This document shows, piece after piece, positions 25,438 to 36,743 of a DNA stretch of 64,000 nucleotides. Position numbers and translations under genes: made by a program. Source of the DNA: Anaeromyces robustus (Eukaryota; Neocallimastigomycota; Neocallimastigomycetes; Neocallimastigales; Neocallimastigaceae); NCBI GenBank assembly GCA_002104895.1, contig MCFG01000322.1, forward strand, positions 1 through 64,000. Direction: 5' to 3'. The notes under the pieces are model-generated. The model was not told where the DNA came from and made no database searches. It worked only from the letters and a program-made list of their open reading frames with translations. How positions within the stretch are numbered: the stretch's first letter is position 1; every line of letters starts with the position of its first letter.

Positions 25438-27755
25438 TTATTTATCGGCATATTTCGTTTGAGTTTTAGTAGCTTGCTTCAAATTATCTTTCAGTTCTTT
25501 GATTAGCTTAGTGAAATTTTTTGTAAATTCTTCAGCTCTAGGAATGTTAATTTGATTAGGAATAACAGGGGAATGCTTTGGGTGGAATCCATAATTCAGA
25601 AAGAAAGGAGATTGTTTTGCCGATTCTTGCATAGCATTATTTTAATTAAATTCTGCTCTTAAAACCAAAGTGACCTGCAGAAGGGGAGTCATGACATATT
25701 TTAAGAACTGAAGTGCGACATTTGGAGGGAACATATATTTTGTTATTGAAAAGAAGGAAACTACTACTAAGAGAAAATTTATTAATCTGAACGTGGAATA
25801 GGAGATTTTTTACTAGCTAAATAATCACAGATTTTATTATAAAATTCATCGAGTTTATACTCGGAGAGAAAAAAATCATTAAGGGAAGAAATAGAGGTTA
25901 CTAAAGCACAAAAATTTTCTGGACGAAGAACATTAAAAGGGATATCTGAAGAGGCATCAGCATTAATTGCATAGTCAGGACTACGAGAAAGAGCATCAGG
26001 TTTTCCATTGGAAGAACCGGAACGATAAACAATAACAAAGTTAAATTCGGAAAGGAAAAGAATCCAGCGAATAAGACGTTGAGTTTTCGGGCTTCTTTTG
26101 ATAGAGTAAGTTTCGATGATCAGAGAAAATTTTGAAGGTTGTAGAAGTGCCTTTTATGAAATGACGCCAATTCTCTAGAGCAGCAACAATGGCTAATAAT
26201 TCTTTATCATAAATTGGGTAGTTGCGTTCAAGACCAGTAAGTGAACGAGAGAAAAAGGCTACAGAATGAACCATGTTATCACGAGAAGAGACTTGAGAGA
26301 GAATAATTCCGATAGCATAATCGCTTGAATCGGTTTCAACTTGGAAAAGAATATTGCGGTCAGAGAAAATTAGAACAGAAGCAGTAATAAATATTTTGAC
26401 TTAAGAGTATCGAAAGCAGATTGGGCTTCAGGAGATCATAAAAATTTAGTATTTTTTTTTGTAATTTGTGAAGGGGGTGCGTTATATGTAAAAGATTTAT
26501 TTGAAATAGATTACAATAACAAAAGAACACAAACACTAAAAAAGAATACGTTGATAAAATTTGTTTTATTAAAATAAGATTTTTATTAATTAATTATAAG
26601 AATTAAATATATAAGTTAATAACAATTACACCTTTCAAATTTTAAGAAATTTTGAAGTATTTTTATATTTTTTCATAATTATATTTATTATATATTATAC
26701 TAATTTATTTATATTTAATTTCTATTTGTTGACGGACTATCTAACTAAACTTTATTATTTAATAAATTTATTTATAATTTCTAAAAATAGAAATTTTAAA
26801 TTAACTATTAAAACTAAGACTAAATAATTTCAATTGAGTTCATTTATTATTTAATAATATATTTATTATATATTTTAAATTTAAATGAAAAATTTTATTA
26901 ATTAAAAATTAAAATTTAATAATTATTTTGTTTAGATTATTTAATTGATTTAAATTATTGTTTCACAATAATTTTACAGAATTATTTTATGTAATTTTAA
27001 TCAATACGTATAGTGGCTTAAATTACATTGAAGAATTTTACGCTGTGGCGTTAAATATCTTTACACTATATCAGCGAAACCAGGTATAAATCGACGGTAG
27101 TAATTTGCAAGACCGATAAAAGATTGCACCTCTTTGACATTAGTAGGAATTGGCCAGTTAAAAATTGAAGAAACTTTATTAGGATCCATATGAATACCTT
27201 CAGCAGATATTCTATGTCCAAGAAAGTCAATAAATGGGACAAAAAACTCACATTTCTTGAGCTTAGCATATAATCCTGCGGATCTAAGTAGTTTTAAAAC
27301 GATAGTAACATGGAGAATATGAGATTTGTAATCAGGGGAGAAAATTATGATATCATCAATAAAGGCGTAAGCATACTTACCAAATACTTCTTCTAAAACA
27401 TCGTTAATGAAGTGTTGGAATACGGCTGGTGCATTTTTTAAACTAAAAAGGCATCACTAAGTATTCAAAGTGACCTAATTTACAGGTAAAAGCAGTTTTA
27501 TATTCATCACCACTTTTTATTCTGACGAGGTTTAGGCAGATCGTAAATCAAGTTTGAAAAAGATTTTTCCTTTGCCAAGATGCTCAAGCATATCCTGAAT
27601 AAGAGGAAGAGGATAGGAATCACGAATAGTAATAAGGTTTAACTGTCGATAATCTACGCACATACGAAGTTTTCCGTTTTTCATAGGTATAAAAAGGACT
27701 GGAGCACCTGCAGGAGACTTAGATTTTCAATCCTTTACGAAGGTTTTTACTAATG
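25438..27755 (-). mobile_element. Broken Ty3/gypsy pol fossil
   Basis: Minus-strand pieces: reverse transcriptase (about 27,750-27,066), RNase H (about 26,480-26,041, with ERNYPIYDKELLAIVAALENW), an integrase zinc-finger piece (near 25,680, HDSPSAGHFG) and an integrase C-terminal piece (25,632-25,438). They are close in sequence to the intact chromovirus at 48,883-53,673. Many breaks, and it carries a solo LTR inserted in opposite order to its neighbour. It is cut at its right side by the LTR at 27,756. Confidence 0.8.
26487..27065 (-). repeat. Solo LTR of the TGTAAAG family, minus orientation
   Basis: Reads TGTAAAGATATTTAACGCCAC on the minus strand from 27,065. About 579 bp, shorter than its relatives. 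Flanks TTATA and CTATA nearly match. Inserted in the gypsy pol fossil. Confidence 0.85.
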
Positions 27756-28379
27756 TGTAAAGATATTATTCGCCATATTATAATATCGTTAATTGTAAAT
27801 TCAGCCACTTTACAAGTAACTGAATTACATAAAATATTTCTGTAAAATTATTGTGAAACAATAATTTAAATCAATTGAATAAAGTTCAAAACAAAATAAA
27901 TTATTTATTTTGTGAAATATTAATTTTTTATTTTAATTTATGAAATTTTTCATTGTTTTTAAATTCAAAATATATAATAAATATAGTATTAATATTAGAA
28001 TAATAAATAAATAATAAAGAGAATAAATTCAAATAAAATAGTATTTAGTTTAAATTAGTAATTTTAGTTTACTAAATTTAGTTATAGTTTATATTTTATT
28101 AATAAATAAAATTCATTAGGATAGTTTTACATAGAAATATATTATAAATAAATAGGAAATATATATTATAATATAATTAGTAAAAAATATAAATAGTCAA
28201 GAAAATTTCATGTAATTGGAAAAAAATGTAATTGTTATTAATTTTAATTTTTGTATTTAATTTTTATTAATAAAATTTTTATTTTAATAAACCGAAATTT
28301 TATTTGTGTATTTTCTAATTTTAGTGTTTGTATTTTTTTTTTTTTATTGTTGTAATCTATTTTAAATAAACCCTTTACA
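27756..28379 (+). repeat. 5' LTR of the truncated chromovirus copy
   Basis: 624 bp, TGTAAAGATATTATTCGCC to AAACCCTTTACA. Closest in order and sequence to the LTRs at 48,212 and 54,073. Confidence 0.85.
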
Positions 28380-28423
28380 ATAACAATTACCTTTTCCTCA
28401 ATAAATACGTTACAACAACCACA

Positions 28424-28580
28424 AGATTAGAAGCTACCAGATTAGAAACTACCAGATTAGAAGCTACCACATTAGAAGCTACCAGATTAGAAACTACCAG
28501 ATTAGAAACTACCAGATTAGAAGCTACCAGTTTAGACACTACCAGATTAGAGGCTACCAGTTTAGAAGTTACCAATTTAG
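28424..28580 (+). repeat. 15-bp minisatellite in the chromovirus leader
   Basis: About ten units of AGATTAGAAGCTACC with point variants. The same position in the other chromovirus copy holds the related unit ACTACCAGTTAGAAA (53,894-54,025 on the minus strand). The V/S/N/L-rich minus-strand open frame across it is an artefact of the 15-bp period. Confidence 0.85.
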
Positions 28581-28625
28581 GGGACCTACTTTTAAAAAAA
28601 AATTTTTATTATTTTATATCAGAAA

Positions 28626-28674
28626 CTCGACCGACACCCATTGCAATTGGGATAGCGTCATGGTCGACTTTCAC
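28626..28674 (+). other. Conserved hairpin-like element in the chromovirus leader
   Basis: CGACC...GGTCG encloses an inner CCCA...TGGG stem. The same sequence is found in the intact copy at 53,717-53,765 (minus strand). It lies between the minisatellite and gag. A role in packaging or translation of the element RNA would be inference. Confidence 0.45.
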
Positions 28675-29867
28675 TAAAAAATATAATTTTAAAAAAAAAA
28701 AAAAAATCTAAATCGAATGAGATTATTTCGTGAATACTTAAACAAATTAAAAGTTTCAAAGTGTCAGAATTTTTGATAATAAACAACGCTCTTCAGAACC
28801 TATCTTTAAATAAAAAATTAAACGATGGGCGATAACAATAACCAACACATAAAAATGGTGAATGAACCACCTTTATTCACTGGAAAACGAGAAGAATGGA
28901 TGGATTCCTAACCCGCGCTGAGCTAGCCATGGAATCCAATCCAGAAAGATTTTTGAATGACGACACAAGAGTAAGGTTTTTAATGTCGTATATGCTTGGA
29001 CGATCTTTAGAGTGGGCATCAATTTTACGAAGGAACAATAGTCCACTCTTGAATAATTACGATGCATTTATAAGAGAATTAAGGTCTAACTTCGGTGATT
29101 ACACTACCGAAGCGATGGTTGCAAATGAAAAACTTTGCAATTTAAGATAAAGGCGTTATGGTCATGTATTTGAATACATAACCGAATTCCAAAGAATAAG
29201 TCAGAGTTCTGACTTTAATGAGAGTGCCAAAATCCACATGTTTATTAGGGGATTAAAACAGCAGTTGAGAGAGAAAATTGCAATTGTTAACCCCAATCCA
29301 AACTCGCTCGAAAGATTGTATAGGACAGTAGTTACAGTTGAAAACCTAGTCAAGAGAAACGAGAGATTGGAAGACTACTACCAGCATGGTAACGACCCGA
29401 TGGAAGTTGACTTCTACCGTATCAAGAGAGGGGAAAGAAGTCTTAACTACCGCCCAAATTTCAGAAATCCATATCTTGAAAGTAAAAAATCCTTCGAAAA
29501 AGAAAGAAAAGATGAAGTATGTTTTCTCTGTAAAAAGAAGGGTCATTTACAATTCAACTGTCCAAATAGAAAAAGACCAAAACAAATGAAGGTAATCAAA
29601 AAGATTCTCAGTGAAAAGGGACTAATGCCAGGAGCTATTTCGAAATTACATGAGCCAAAGGTGACTGAAATAAAGAAGGAAGTTGAAAAGAGCAATGTAA
29701 TCGAATTCTATATTAGTACTAACGAAGTGAATGAACACAAAGCTAGAGTACTCATTGATTCTGGGGCAGACTTTAATTTTATTCACCCAGAATTTGCTAA
29801 ATTAATCGGCATCAACGTAAATCAATTAAAGGAACCATTTGGAGTGTCTGGGCTGGGTTATGGAATC

Positions 29868-30171
29868 GTAGCATTTGATTCGCTATATAGGACTCGTCAT
29901 TACTTCCGTAGAAGGCTTTAAGTTTTCCTACGAAAGCTTCATAATTGGCTAAGCATGGGTCTTGGTTTTCAATTAAAGTGGCGTCCCAGTTCATAGCATT
30001 ACCATATAGTCGTGAAATAAGATATACCACTTTAACTCCATCGTCTTGATATCTATATGGGTAGAGTTGGAAAATTAATTCTATTTTGGCGAGGAAACCT
30101 TTGATATATCTCCTGTCGCCTGCGAACCCATCTTCCAAGGTAGCGTTATCAAAAATATTATGGTCGTCCAT
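29868..30171 (-). mobile_element. Gag fragment of a gypsy element related to the gag-only family
   Basis: On the minus strand, DGFAGDRRYIKGFLAK and ISRLYGNAMNWDATLIEN match the gag at 33,273-35,114 (DGFAGDCRFFKGFLAK, ISRLYGSAMNWAATLIEN) but with clear divergence. Truncated at 29,868 by the junction with the + strand chromovirus piece. Confidence 0.8.
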
Positions 30172-30253
30172 GATTGTAATGAAAGCAATAATGAATAAAA
30201 GGAAAATAAAATGAAGTATAATTAAGAAAATTATAGTATAAGTATCGGAAGAG

Positions 30254-30310
30254 TTGCATTTCGAAAATTTGTATTTCAAAAACTTGTATTTCGTAAAATG
30301 GTTTGAATAT
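30254..30310 (+). repeat. Decayed MULE-end tandem repeats
   Basis: Three degenerate units of TGCATTTCG/TGTATTTCA type. They match the GTGCATTTCGGAATC repeats at the ends of the MULE remnant at 43,159-44,742. This suggests that a MULE copy began here and that the transposase fragment at 31,183 belongs to it. Confidence 0.4.
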
Positions 30311-31182
30311 TTTTTTATTTAAAGCCACTTGATTTCATTAAAAATTTAATAAATAAATAATTAATTAATTAAATAAAATTGCAATTTTCAAAAATTATTA
30401 AGTCACGTATAATTACGTGGGGCGAATATGCAATTGTGTCATTTTTTGTGGCTTATTTCTACATTTTTTTAAAGCATATATTAATTTATGGCGTTAATAA
30501 TAATATTGTTGATATTTTATGACGTAAATATAAAAGCCACCAAAAATTTGGCGAATAAAATAAAACAAAATAAAAAATAAAAAAATTAATAATAAATAAA
30601 TAAATATAATAATAAATAAAGAAATAATAAATAATTAATAATTAAATAAATGCTTTATTTTTTTAATATATAAAAAAAAAGAAAATATTTTTTTTTTAAA
30701 CATTAAAAAAAATAAAATAAAAATAAGTAAACATTTTATTTTTAAACATTAAAAAAAATTAAAAAAAATATTAATAAATAAATAAAGTTGTAAATAAAAA
30801 AATAATAAATAATTAATAATTAAATAAAGGTTTTATTTTTTAAATATTCAAAAATAAAATAAAAATAAAATAAAAATAAAATAAAAAAAATAAAAAATAA
30901 TTAGACATTTTATTTTTTAAACATAACATTAAAATATAAATAAGTAAATTGTTCATTTTTTAAATATTTTTTTAATATATAAAAAATAAAATATTAAAAA
31001 TAATTAAATAATTAATTAAATAAATAATTAAAAATATAATTTATTATTTTATTTATTTGTTAATAAAAAAAAACTGAATCATTAAATAGTCATATAAATA
31101 ATTATATGATTAATTAAAAAAGATTTTCAAAGCATTTAAAAGTATATTTATTAAAACATTTAATTGAAAAATTTTAATTACC
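30311..31182. other. A/T-rich interior of a decayed MULE copy
   Basis: Contains several GCCAC/GTGGC and GGCG patches near 30,320-30,560, then long AAATAAA runs. No coding signal. Confidence 0.4.
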
Positions 31183-31595
31183 AATAAAGAACAAATTATT
31201 ATTAATAAAAAATACAAATTTAATTTTTCATATAAAAGGAAAGATAAATCAAAAATTTATAGATGCACTGAATATAAGACTTTAAATAAATGTAAATCTA
31301 TTTTAAATGATAAAAAGGAGATTTTAAAATATGAAAGTTTACATATCCATCTCGAAAAAAAAATTGATGTATCTATATCAGTAACAAAACAAAAAATTAA
31401 GGAATAAATTAGGAAAAATTCTATTTTTTTGGATATAAAACTTAAACATATATTTAATAACGTTTCTCAAGAAATGGGACTTATATCTCCCGAATATAGT
31501 ACAATTAAATCTCAAATAATAAGAAATATAAATAAACAATTACCTCCAGACATAAAAAATTTTGATGATGTTCCCTTTGAATCAGAATATTAATT
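31183..31595 (+). pseudogene. N-terminal fragment of a MULE transposase
   Basis: Reads EQIIINKKYKFNFSYKRK, CTEYKTLNKCKS, SLHIHLEKK, then QEMGLISPEYSTIKSQI and NKQLPPDIKNFDDVPFE. It matches the N-terminal part of the transposase at 45,414 nearly residue for residue. The C...C...H.H pattern is a FLYWCH-like zinc finger. At least one in-frame stop interrupts it (after KQKIKE), and it ends at a stop before the catalytic domain. Plain DNA transposon relic. Confidence 0.8.
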
Positions 31596-31850
31596 ATTTA
31601 TTATTTTTTTATTTACAACTTTATTTATTTATTAATATTTTTTTTTAATTTTTTTTAATGTTTAAAAATAAAATGTTTAACTTATTTTTATTTTATTTTT
31701 TAATGTTTAAAAAATAAAATGTTTATGTAATAGAATTCATCCTATTATAATTTTATTTTTATTTTTTATTTTATTTTATTATTAATATTTTGTATATATA
31801 CATAATAATAAATTTTTAATAATTAATTAGTTAAAAAATTAAAAGTCACA

Positions 31851-32124
31851 TGTAAAAATTTAGATAGTTCGAGAATAATCTAGATATTATAAAGTTTATT
31901 CGGTTAAATTATTTACTGAATTTACCGAATAATTTAAGTTAATTTTTAAAATTGATTGGATTATTAAATTTATTCTATTGTATTCTATTAAAAATAAAAT
32001 TAGTATAAATAAGAACAATTTTCACTGTAAAAGTGAAAATCACTAAGTTGTTATTTAAATTAAAAATTAAAATTAAAATTAAATTTAATTAATAAGCACA
32101 GCAACCCTTGGACTTGGTGTTACA
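31851..32124. repeat. Possible solo LTR of an unassigned family
   Basis: Begins TGTAAAAATTTAGATAG and ends GACTTGGTGTTACA, 274 bp, with mixed base composition unlike the A/T surroundings. No clear target duplication (TCACA against GCAAA). A weak call based on TG...CA ends and texture. Confidence 0.3.
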
Positions 32125-32248
32125 GCAAAATTCAAATAAAATAAAAATAAATAATAATTTTAAAAAAAAATATATTAATTAATAATTCAGTGTTGTAACA
32201 ATCCGTTACAATATGAAAAAAAGAATAAAAAGCAAGAGTACGATATGT

Positions 32249-32962
32249 TGTAACGGAACGGTAGTTCCAATATTACAATTGACACCAAAATCTGAAGTAA
32301 ACACAAACAAAATAAAATTTAAAATAAAAGATACTTATTGCAATATCAGAACACCTTTCCTTTGTTAACCTGAAAGGTCGGTGTCGAGATATATATATTA
32401 GTAAGATTTAGTTTTAAGTTTTATTTTATTTTTATTTAAAATATGTTTTATTAGAATTTAGTTTTATTAATTATTAAAAATTAATAATAACTAATCTTTG
32501 TAGTATTTCAAACTACTTATGAATTAATTATTACTAATATATATAAAGTTATAAAAGAATAAAAGCACAAAGAAAAATATTTTAACTAAAGATTTTACAC
32601 CTATTTATACTTTTTGCGGAAAAATAGTTTTAAAAATAAAAGTTCATAAAAATAATAAAAATTGCTAGAAACTAAGATATTTTGTTATAAAATGAATCTC
32701 ATAGAAAAATAAAGAAATATTATATAATTTTTTCTTAAAGTTTCTAATTCTATTCCATGTAATTCTATAAAGAAATACAGAAATAAAATACAGAAACAAA
32801 TACAGAATAAAATACAGAAATTTATAATAAATAAATTTAAAATAAAATTTTTATAAAATTTGGAACAAGGTGTGAGTCGAACCCAGAGTGTTCGCCCAGA
32901 TGGTCATAGTTACTAACCACTAGACCATGGTTACTATTTTACTAATTGAGGGATTCGTTACA
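32249..32962 (-). repeat. 3' LTR of the gag-only element
   Basis: On the minus strand it begins TGTAACGAATCCCTC and ends CGTTCCGTTACA. It carries the tRNA-like block described at 62,490-62,560. Confidence 0.88.
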
Positions 32963-33272
32963 TGGTCCTCCTTCAGGATTCGGATACCAGACGAATCTTA
33001 AAACTAGGCTAAACTATACTAAGAAAATTTTTAACTAAATTTTAAACTATACTATATAGGTGTAAAAATAATATAATTTGATATTAATAAAAATACATGA
33101 ATAGTAATAAAATACATGAATATTAATAAAGTTTATATGATATTGATAATAATAATAAGGGAAACTAAACTAAACTAAACTAAGATTTTAAACTAATAAT
33201 AATACTAAGTTTGATAAAAATATTGATAAAATAGGTTTAATAGTTGAGATTCATTATTTAAGTTTTTCTTTT

Positions 33273-35114
33273 TCATTTTGATTTGTTTTTAACAAAATAA
33301 CAGGGTAAATTTTCAGGTGGTTTATCTTCATAAGGGAGGTATGCATCAACTTTAAATTCTTTAAATTTGTTGTTTTGTTTTCTTTTGTATTTAATTGATT
33401 TTGAATAAAAATTTGAATTTGATTTATTCTTATTATTCACACTCTCCTTCGAAAAGATTGGATTATTGGGTTTTGAAAAATTAATATTTTGAATAGGTTG
33501 ATTTGAAGAATTTGATTTTGAGCAAGAATTAGGATTGCCAGAGGAAACAGATTGATTACCAGATTTCAGATTATTACAAGAATTATTATTAAAAGAATCG
33601 TTACTAAGATTAACAGAGTTACAAGGAGAATTACTAGAGTTAACAGGATTACAAGAATTTGTACTAAGATTAACAGGATTATTACAAGAATTTTTTCTAG
33701 GAAGTACACAAGAGTTAGAAACATAAGTTGGTTTATTATTATTTTTCAAAGGTTGTGAATTAATTGATTTTGTACGTTCTGAGTGGAAACAAGAAGTATT
33801 ACAGAAAGATTTATTGCCAGAGTGATTATCAAGATTATTATTATTTTTAGAATGAGGTTTACAAGATTTATCAGATTTTGTATTTTGAGAATTCGTCACG
33901 AATGAATTTGGGAGTATTAAACAATTTGAAAGACAGTAATTTGAATTGAAAGTTATTTCTTTAGTTGTAAAATTGATAGTGGGATTGTGAGTTACGAGCC
34001 AATCTATTCCAAGAATACCACAATACGAAGGTAGATCCACAATATAGAATTCTGTTTTACAAAGGTGATTTTTATATTTCAACGAGATGGGAAACGTTTT
34101 ACCAAAAATTGTTTGATTTCCGGCTACTCCAGAAACGGCAGGAAAAGTAGAATCAGAATCAAAAGGAATATTGTTTTCTTTAGCAAAGTGTATATCCATA
34201 AGATTTAATTGAGAACCTGAATCGATGAGTAGTTTAGCATTGCAAGAAGAGTTTAAAGTTTGTAGATTGAATTCGGCAACTGGAGCATTCAAAGATGGAT
34301 CATCAGAAAGTCTAGGTCTTGATTTTGGTTTGGATTCTGGATTAGAAATAAAAGCATTGCTGGAAGAGGGTTTGTTATCATCTTCATTTACTTTATTCTT
34401 TAAAGGGCAGTTATTAACTTGATGGTTTTTTGATCCACAGTAGAAACAAAGATGTTCTTTTCTTCTTCTTTCTTTTTCATCACGAGTTATTGTTTCATTA
34501 GATTTATTCGAAGCAAATTGAAAAGAGTTAGCATGACGACCAAAAGAATGATTACTTGAATTATTCGATTTAAAGTATTGATTATGAGTAGAAAGTCTTA
34601 AATCTATACGAGAAGCTATGGTTTGAAGAGAGAATAAGGATTGTGGTCCAGGAAACATTTCTAAGATTCTAGTTGCAATATTGTCGTTTAATCCTGCGAG
34701 AAAAGCATCCATTTTAGCAGCTTCATTCCAAGAAGAGTCATCTGCGTATTTATTGAACTCCAGGATATAGCTTCTTACATCTCCAAGACGTCTCTGTTTA
34801 ATGGTTCTGAGCTTTTGGTTTGCTATGAAGGTTGAATCATAATTTCCAAAGGTAGCTTTAAACTTGGATATAAACGCTTCATAGTCATCTAAACATGGGT
34901 CCACATTTTCAATTAAAGTTGCGGCCCAATTCATTGCAGAACCGTAAAGTCTGGAAATGATGTATGCAACCTTAACTGGATCTTCAGAAAATTTTTCTGG
35001 TTGCAACATGAAGACAAGGTTCATTTTTGCAAGGAAGCCTTTAAAGAAACGACAGTCTCCAGCGAATCCATCTTTGTACATAACGTTTAAATTAAGAAAG
35101 TTGTCTTCGTTCAT
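33273..35114 (-). CDS. Gag-protease protein of the gag-only element
   Basis: 613 aa, open from MNEDNFLNLNVMYKDGFAGD. Parts: retrotransposon gag domain (about 1-190), CCHC knuckle CFYCGSKNHQVNNC (about 223), retropepsin with LLIDSGSQLNLMD (about 290-400), then an S/N-rich tail and a short conserved C-terminus. It has no pol domains. About 95% the same by eye as 58,121-60,001. Confidence 0.88.
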   Translation of the reverse strand: MNEDNFLNLNVMYKDGFAGDCRFFKGFLAKMNLVFMLQPEKFSEDPVKVAYIISRLYGSAMNWAATLIENVDPCLDDYEAFISKFKATFGNYDSTFIANQKLRTIKQRRLGDVRSYILEFNKYADDSSWNEAAKMDAFLAGLNDNIATRILEMFPGPQSLFSLQTIASRIDLRLSTHNQYFKSNNSSNHSFGRHANSFQFASNKSNETITRDEKERRRKEHLCFYCGSKNHQVNNCPLKNKVNEDDNKPSSSNAFISNPESKPKSRPRLSDDPSLNAPVAEFNLQTLNSSCNAKLLIDSGSQLNLMDIHFAKENNIPFDSDSTFPAVSGVAGNQTIFGKTFPISLKYKNHLCKTEFYIVDLPSYCGILGIDWLVTHNPTINFTTKEITFNSNYCLSNCLILPNSFVTNSQNTKSDKSCKPHSKNNNNLDNHSGNKSFCNTSCFHSERTKSINSQPLKNNNKPTYVSNSCVLPRKNSCNNPVNLSTNSCNPVNSSNSPCNSVNLSNDSFNNNSCNNLKSGNQSVSSGNPNSCSKSNSSNQPIQNINFSKPNNPIFSKESVNNKNKSNSNFYSKSIKYKRKQNNKFKEFKVDAYLPYEDKPPENLPCYFVKNKSK

Positions 35115-35897
35115 TTTTGTTTGATTAATTTATTATTGGACTCGACTAGGAATTCAAATTGTTTATTAAGGTAAATTTAAATTTTAATTTCGCTTTTTAT
35201 GCCTTACAACTTTAAAAATAAACCGGCAAAAGCTACTAACTAGAGGTATATACTAGACCTCGAAATAAATATTAAAACTATATAATTAAAGTCGCTTCAC
35301 CTTCACGACCAACCTCCAGCCTTCGGTGACTGAAGTTCCTTATTTGCCAGAGCTTACGAAGGTATTGAACTTGAACGTCCGATATTGCAGTGCTTTTTAT
35401 CACACAACAATTCCTTCCCCCAAGAAAGCGTGCTTTTCACACTACCCACTTTTATCAATACCTAAGTAACTAATTGACTATAGTTTCTTAACCTACTAGA
35501 AACTAGTTACTTACGCCAAACACTCTGTATATGAGCTCTAAACGCTCCTAGTATATTTTATAAATAATTTACCTTAAAAATTAAATAAATATTTGATTAC
35601 ACAGAAGTTTACAAAGATGTTTTTTTCTTTTAATAATTTTTTCTATTTCACACTGCTGTTCTTTCAGTTTATCAACTTACTCGAGCTGAATGTAGGACTT
35701 ACGTCTGAGCCTACCAGCGAGGGCCAATGTGAAACTCGAAATTTAATTATAAAAAGAAAAGAAAGACAATATAAAATAAGGATCCTCAGAATGATTCTCC
35801 TTATTAAAAATTTTATTAAATTTATAAAAATTTTTTTTTTTAAACTATATAACAAAAATAATTTTTTTTTTTTTTTTTTTAAACTATATAACAAAAA

Positions 35898-35928
<31 letters not shown>

Positions 35929-36743
35929 GACTAGAAAAAATTTTTTGAAAAATAATTTAATTTATCTATTCTATAATTTATTCATTCACTTATTTTTTTA
36001 TATTAATTTATTTAATTTATTAATATTCATTCACTTAATTTAATTTATTTAATTTTTTAATTTAATTTATTAATTTTTCCAAAATTATCACTGGCAAGGT
36101 AGTACAAAATCTTTTTAAACTCTATGGGGTACACTATTTTTATCTTTTGGTAGTACCAAAATTTTTTAATGTTACACAAGGAAAATTTTTCAACAGATTT
36201 TAGGGTGATACAAAATTTTCTATAACTAGGGTTTCTAGGTTATTTAAAGGTAATCCAAAGAAGAATAACTAAGGCTAAGGAGAAATATTAGGCAGTAGTT
36301 ACAAAAGGCTTGGTTAACTATGGACAAGTGGAATCTGGGTGCTTTATTTCTTTTTACTAAGAGATTTTTGTTTATTAAAGGATACTAAACACAAGGTGGA
36401 TACTAAGATTATACAAGAAAGGTAGACAAAAAGGTAAACAAGAAGTAAACAAGACTAAGGCAAGACTATAAACTAAGAATTATACAAGGTAGATAACTAA
36501 GAATCAAAGACTAGGATAGAAGTATTCAAGGGATTAGAATTAAGAGATTATTACTAGAACAGGTAGTATCCAGAGACTAAGAAAAGTAATATTCTAAGAT
36601 TAAGACTAAAGGAAGTAATATCCAAAGGTAGTTCTAAAAGGCGGTAGAATCCAATAAAAGGTAGAAACTAAAAATTGGTAGCAGATTCCAAAATTTTCGA
36701 CACTAAGGTTCCAGGCGGTGTTTCTTTTGTTGGGTGCTTTTAT
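35115..36743 (-). other. Long leader of the gag-only element
   Basis: About 1.6 kb between the 5' LTR and gag. It has a C/G-richer block next to gag (35,200-35,580), T/A runs (35,840-35,930) and a block rich in ACTAAG/GGTAG-type words (36,100-36,740). The same leader occurs at 60,002-61,546 and 63,177-64,000. Short open frames here occur on both strands and I do not believe them. Confidence 0.7.

Larger units (their letters stand above)
27756..29867 (+). mobile_element. 5' end of a second chromovirus copy (LTR, leader, gag, protease start), fossil
   Basis: Same family as 48,212-54,712 but on the + strand. LTR 27,756-28,379, leader with a 15-bp minisatellite (28,424-28,580), gag (about 28,825-29,700, with a CCHC knuckle CFLCKKKGHLQFNC) and the protease start (VLIDSGADFNFIHPEF). 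It stops abruptly at about 29,867, where unrelated gag sequence on the other strand begins. No pol remains. A few breaks in the gag part. Confidence 0.85.

Noticed and set aside
28387-28575. Repetitive V/S/N/L-rich minus-strand frame
   Set aside because: The 15-bp period of the leader minisatellite is a multiple of three and keeps any frame open; the coding direction of the element is the other strand.
32870-32945. Complete tRNA gene
   Set aside because: A-box and B-box words are good, but the acceptor and T stems do not pair and the block is part of every LTR copy.
35593-35934. + strand frame in the leader, repeated at 60,471
   Set aside because: Conserved between copies only as much as the whole leader; it is antisense to the element and runs into homopolymer T.
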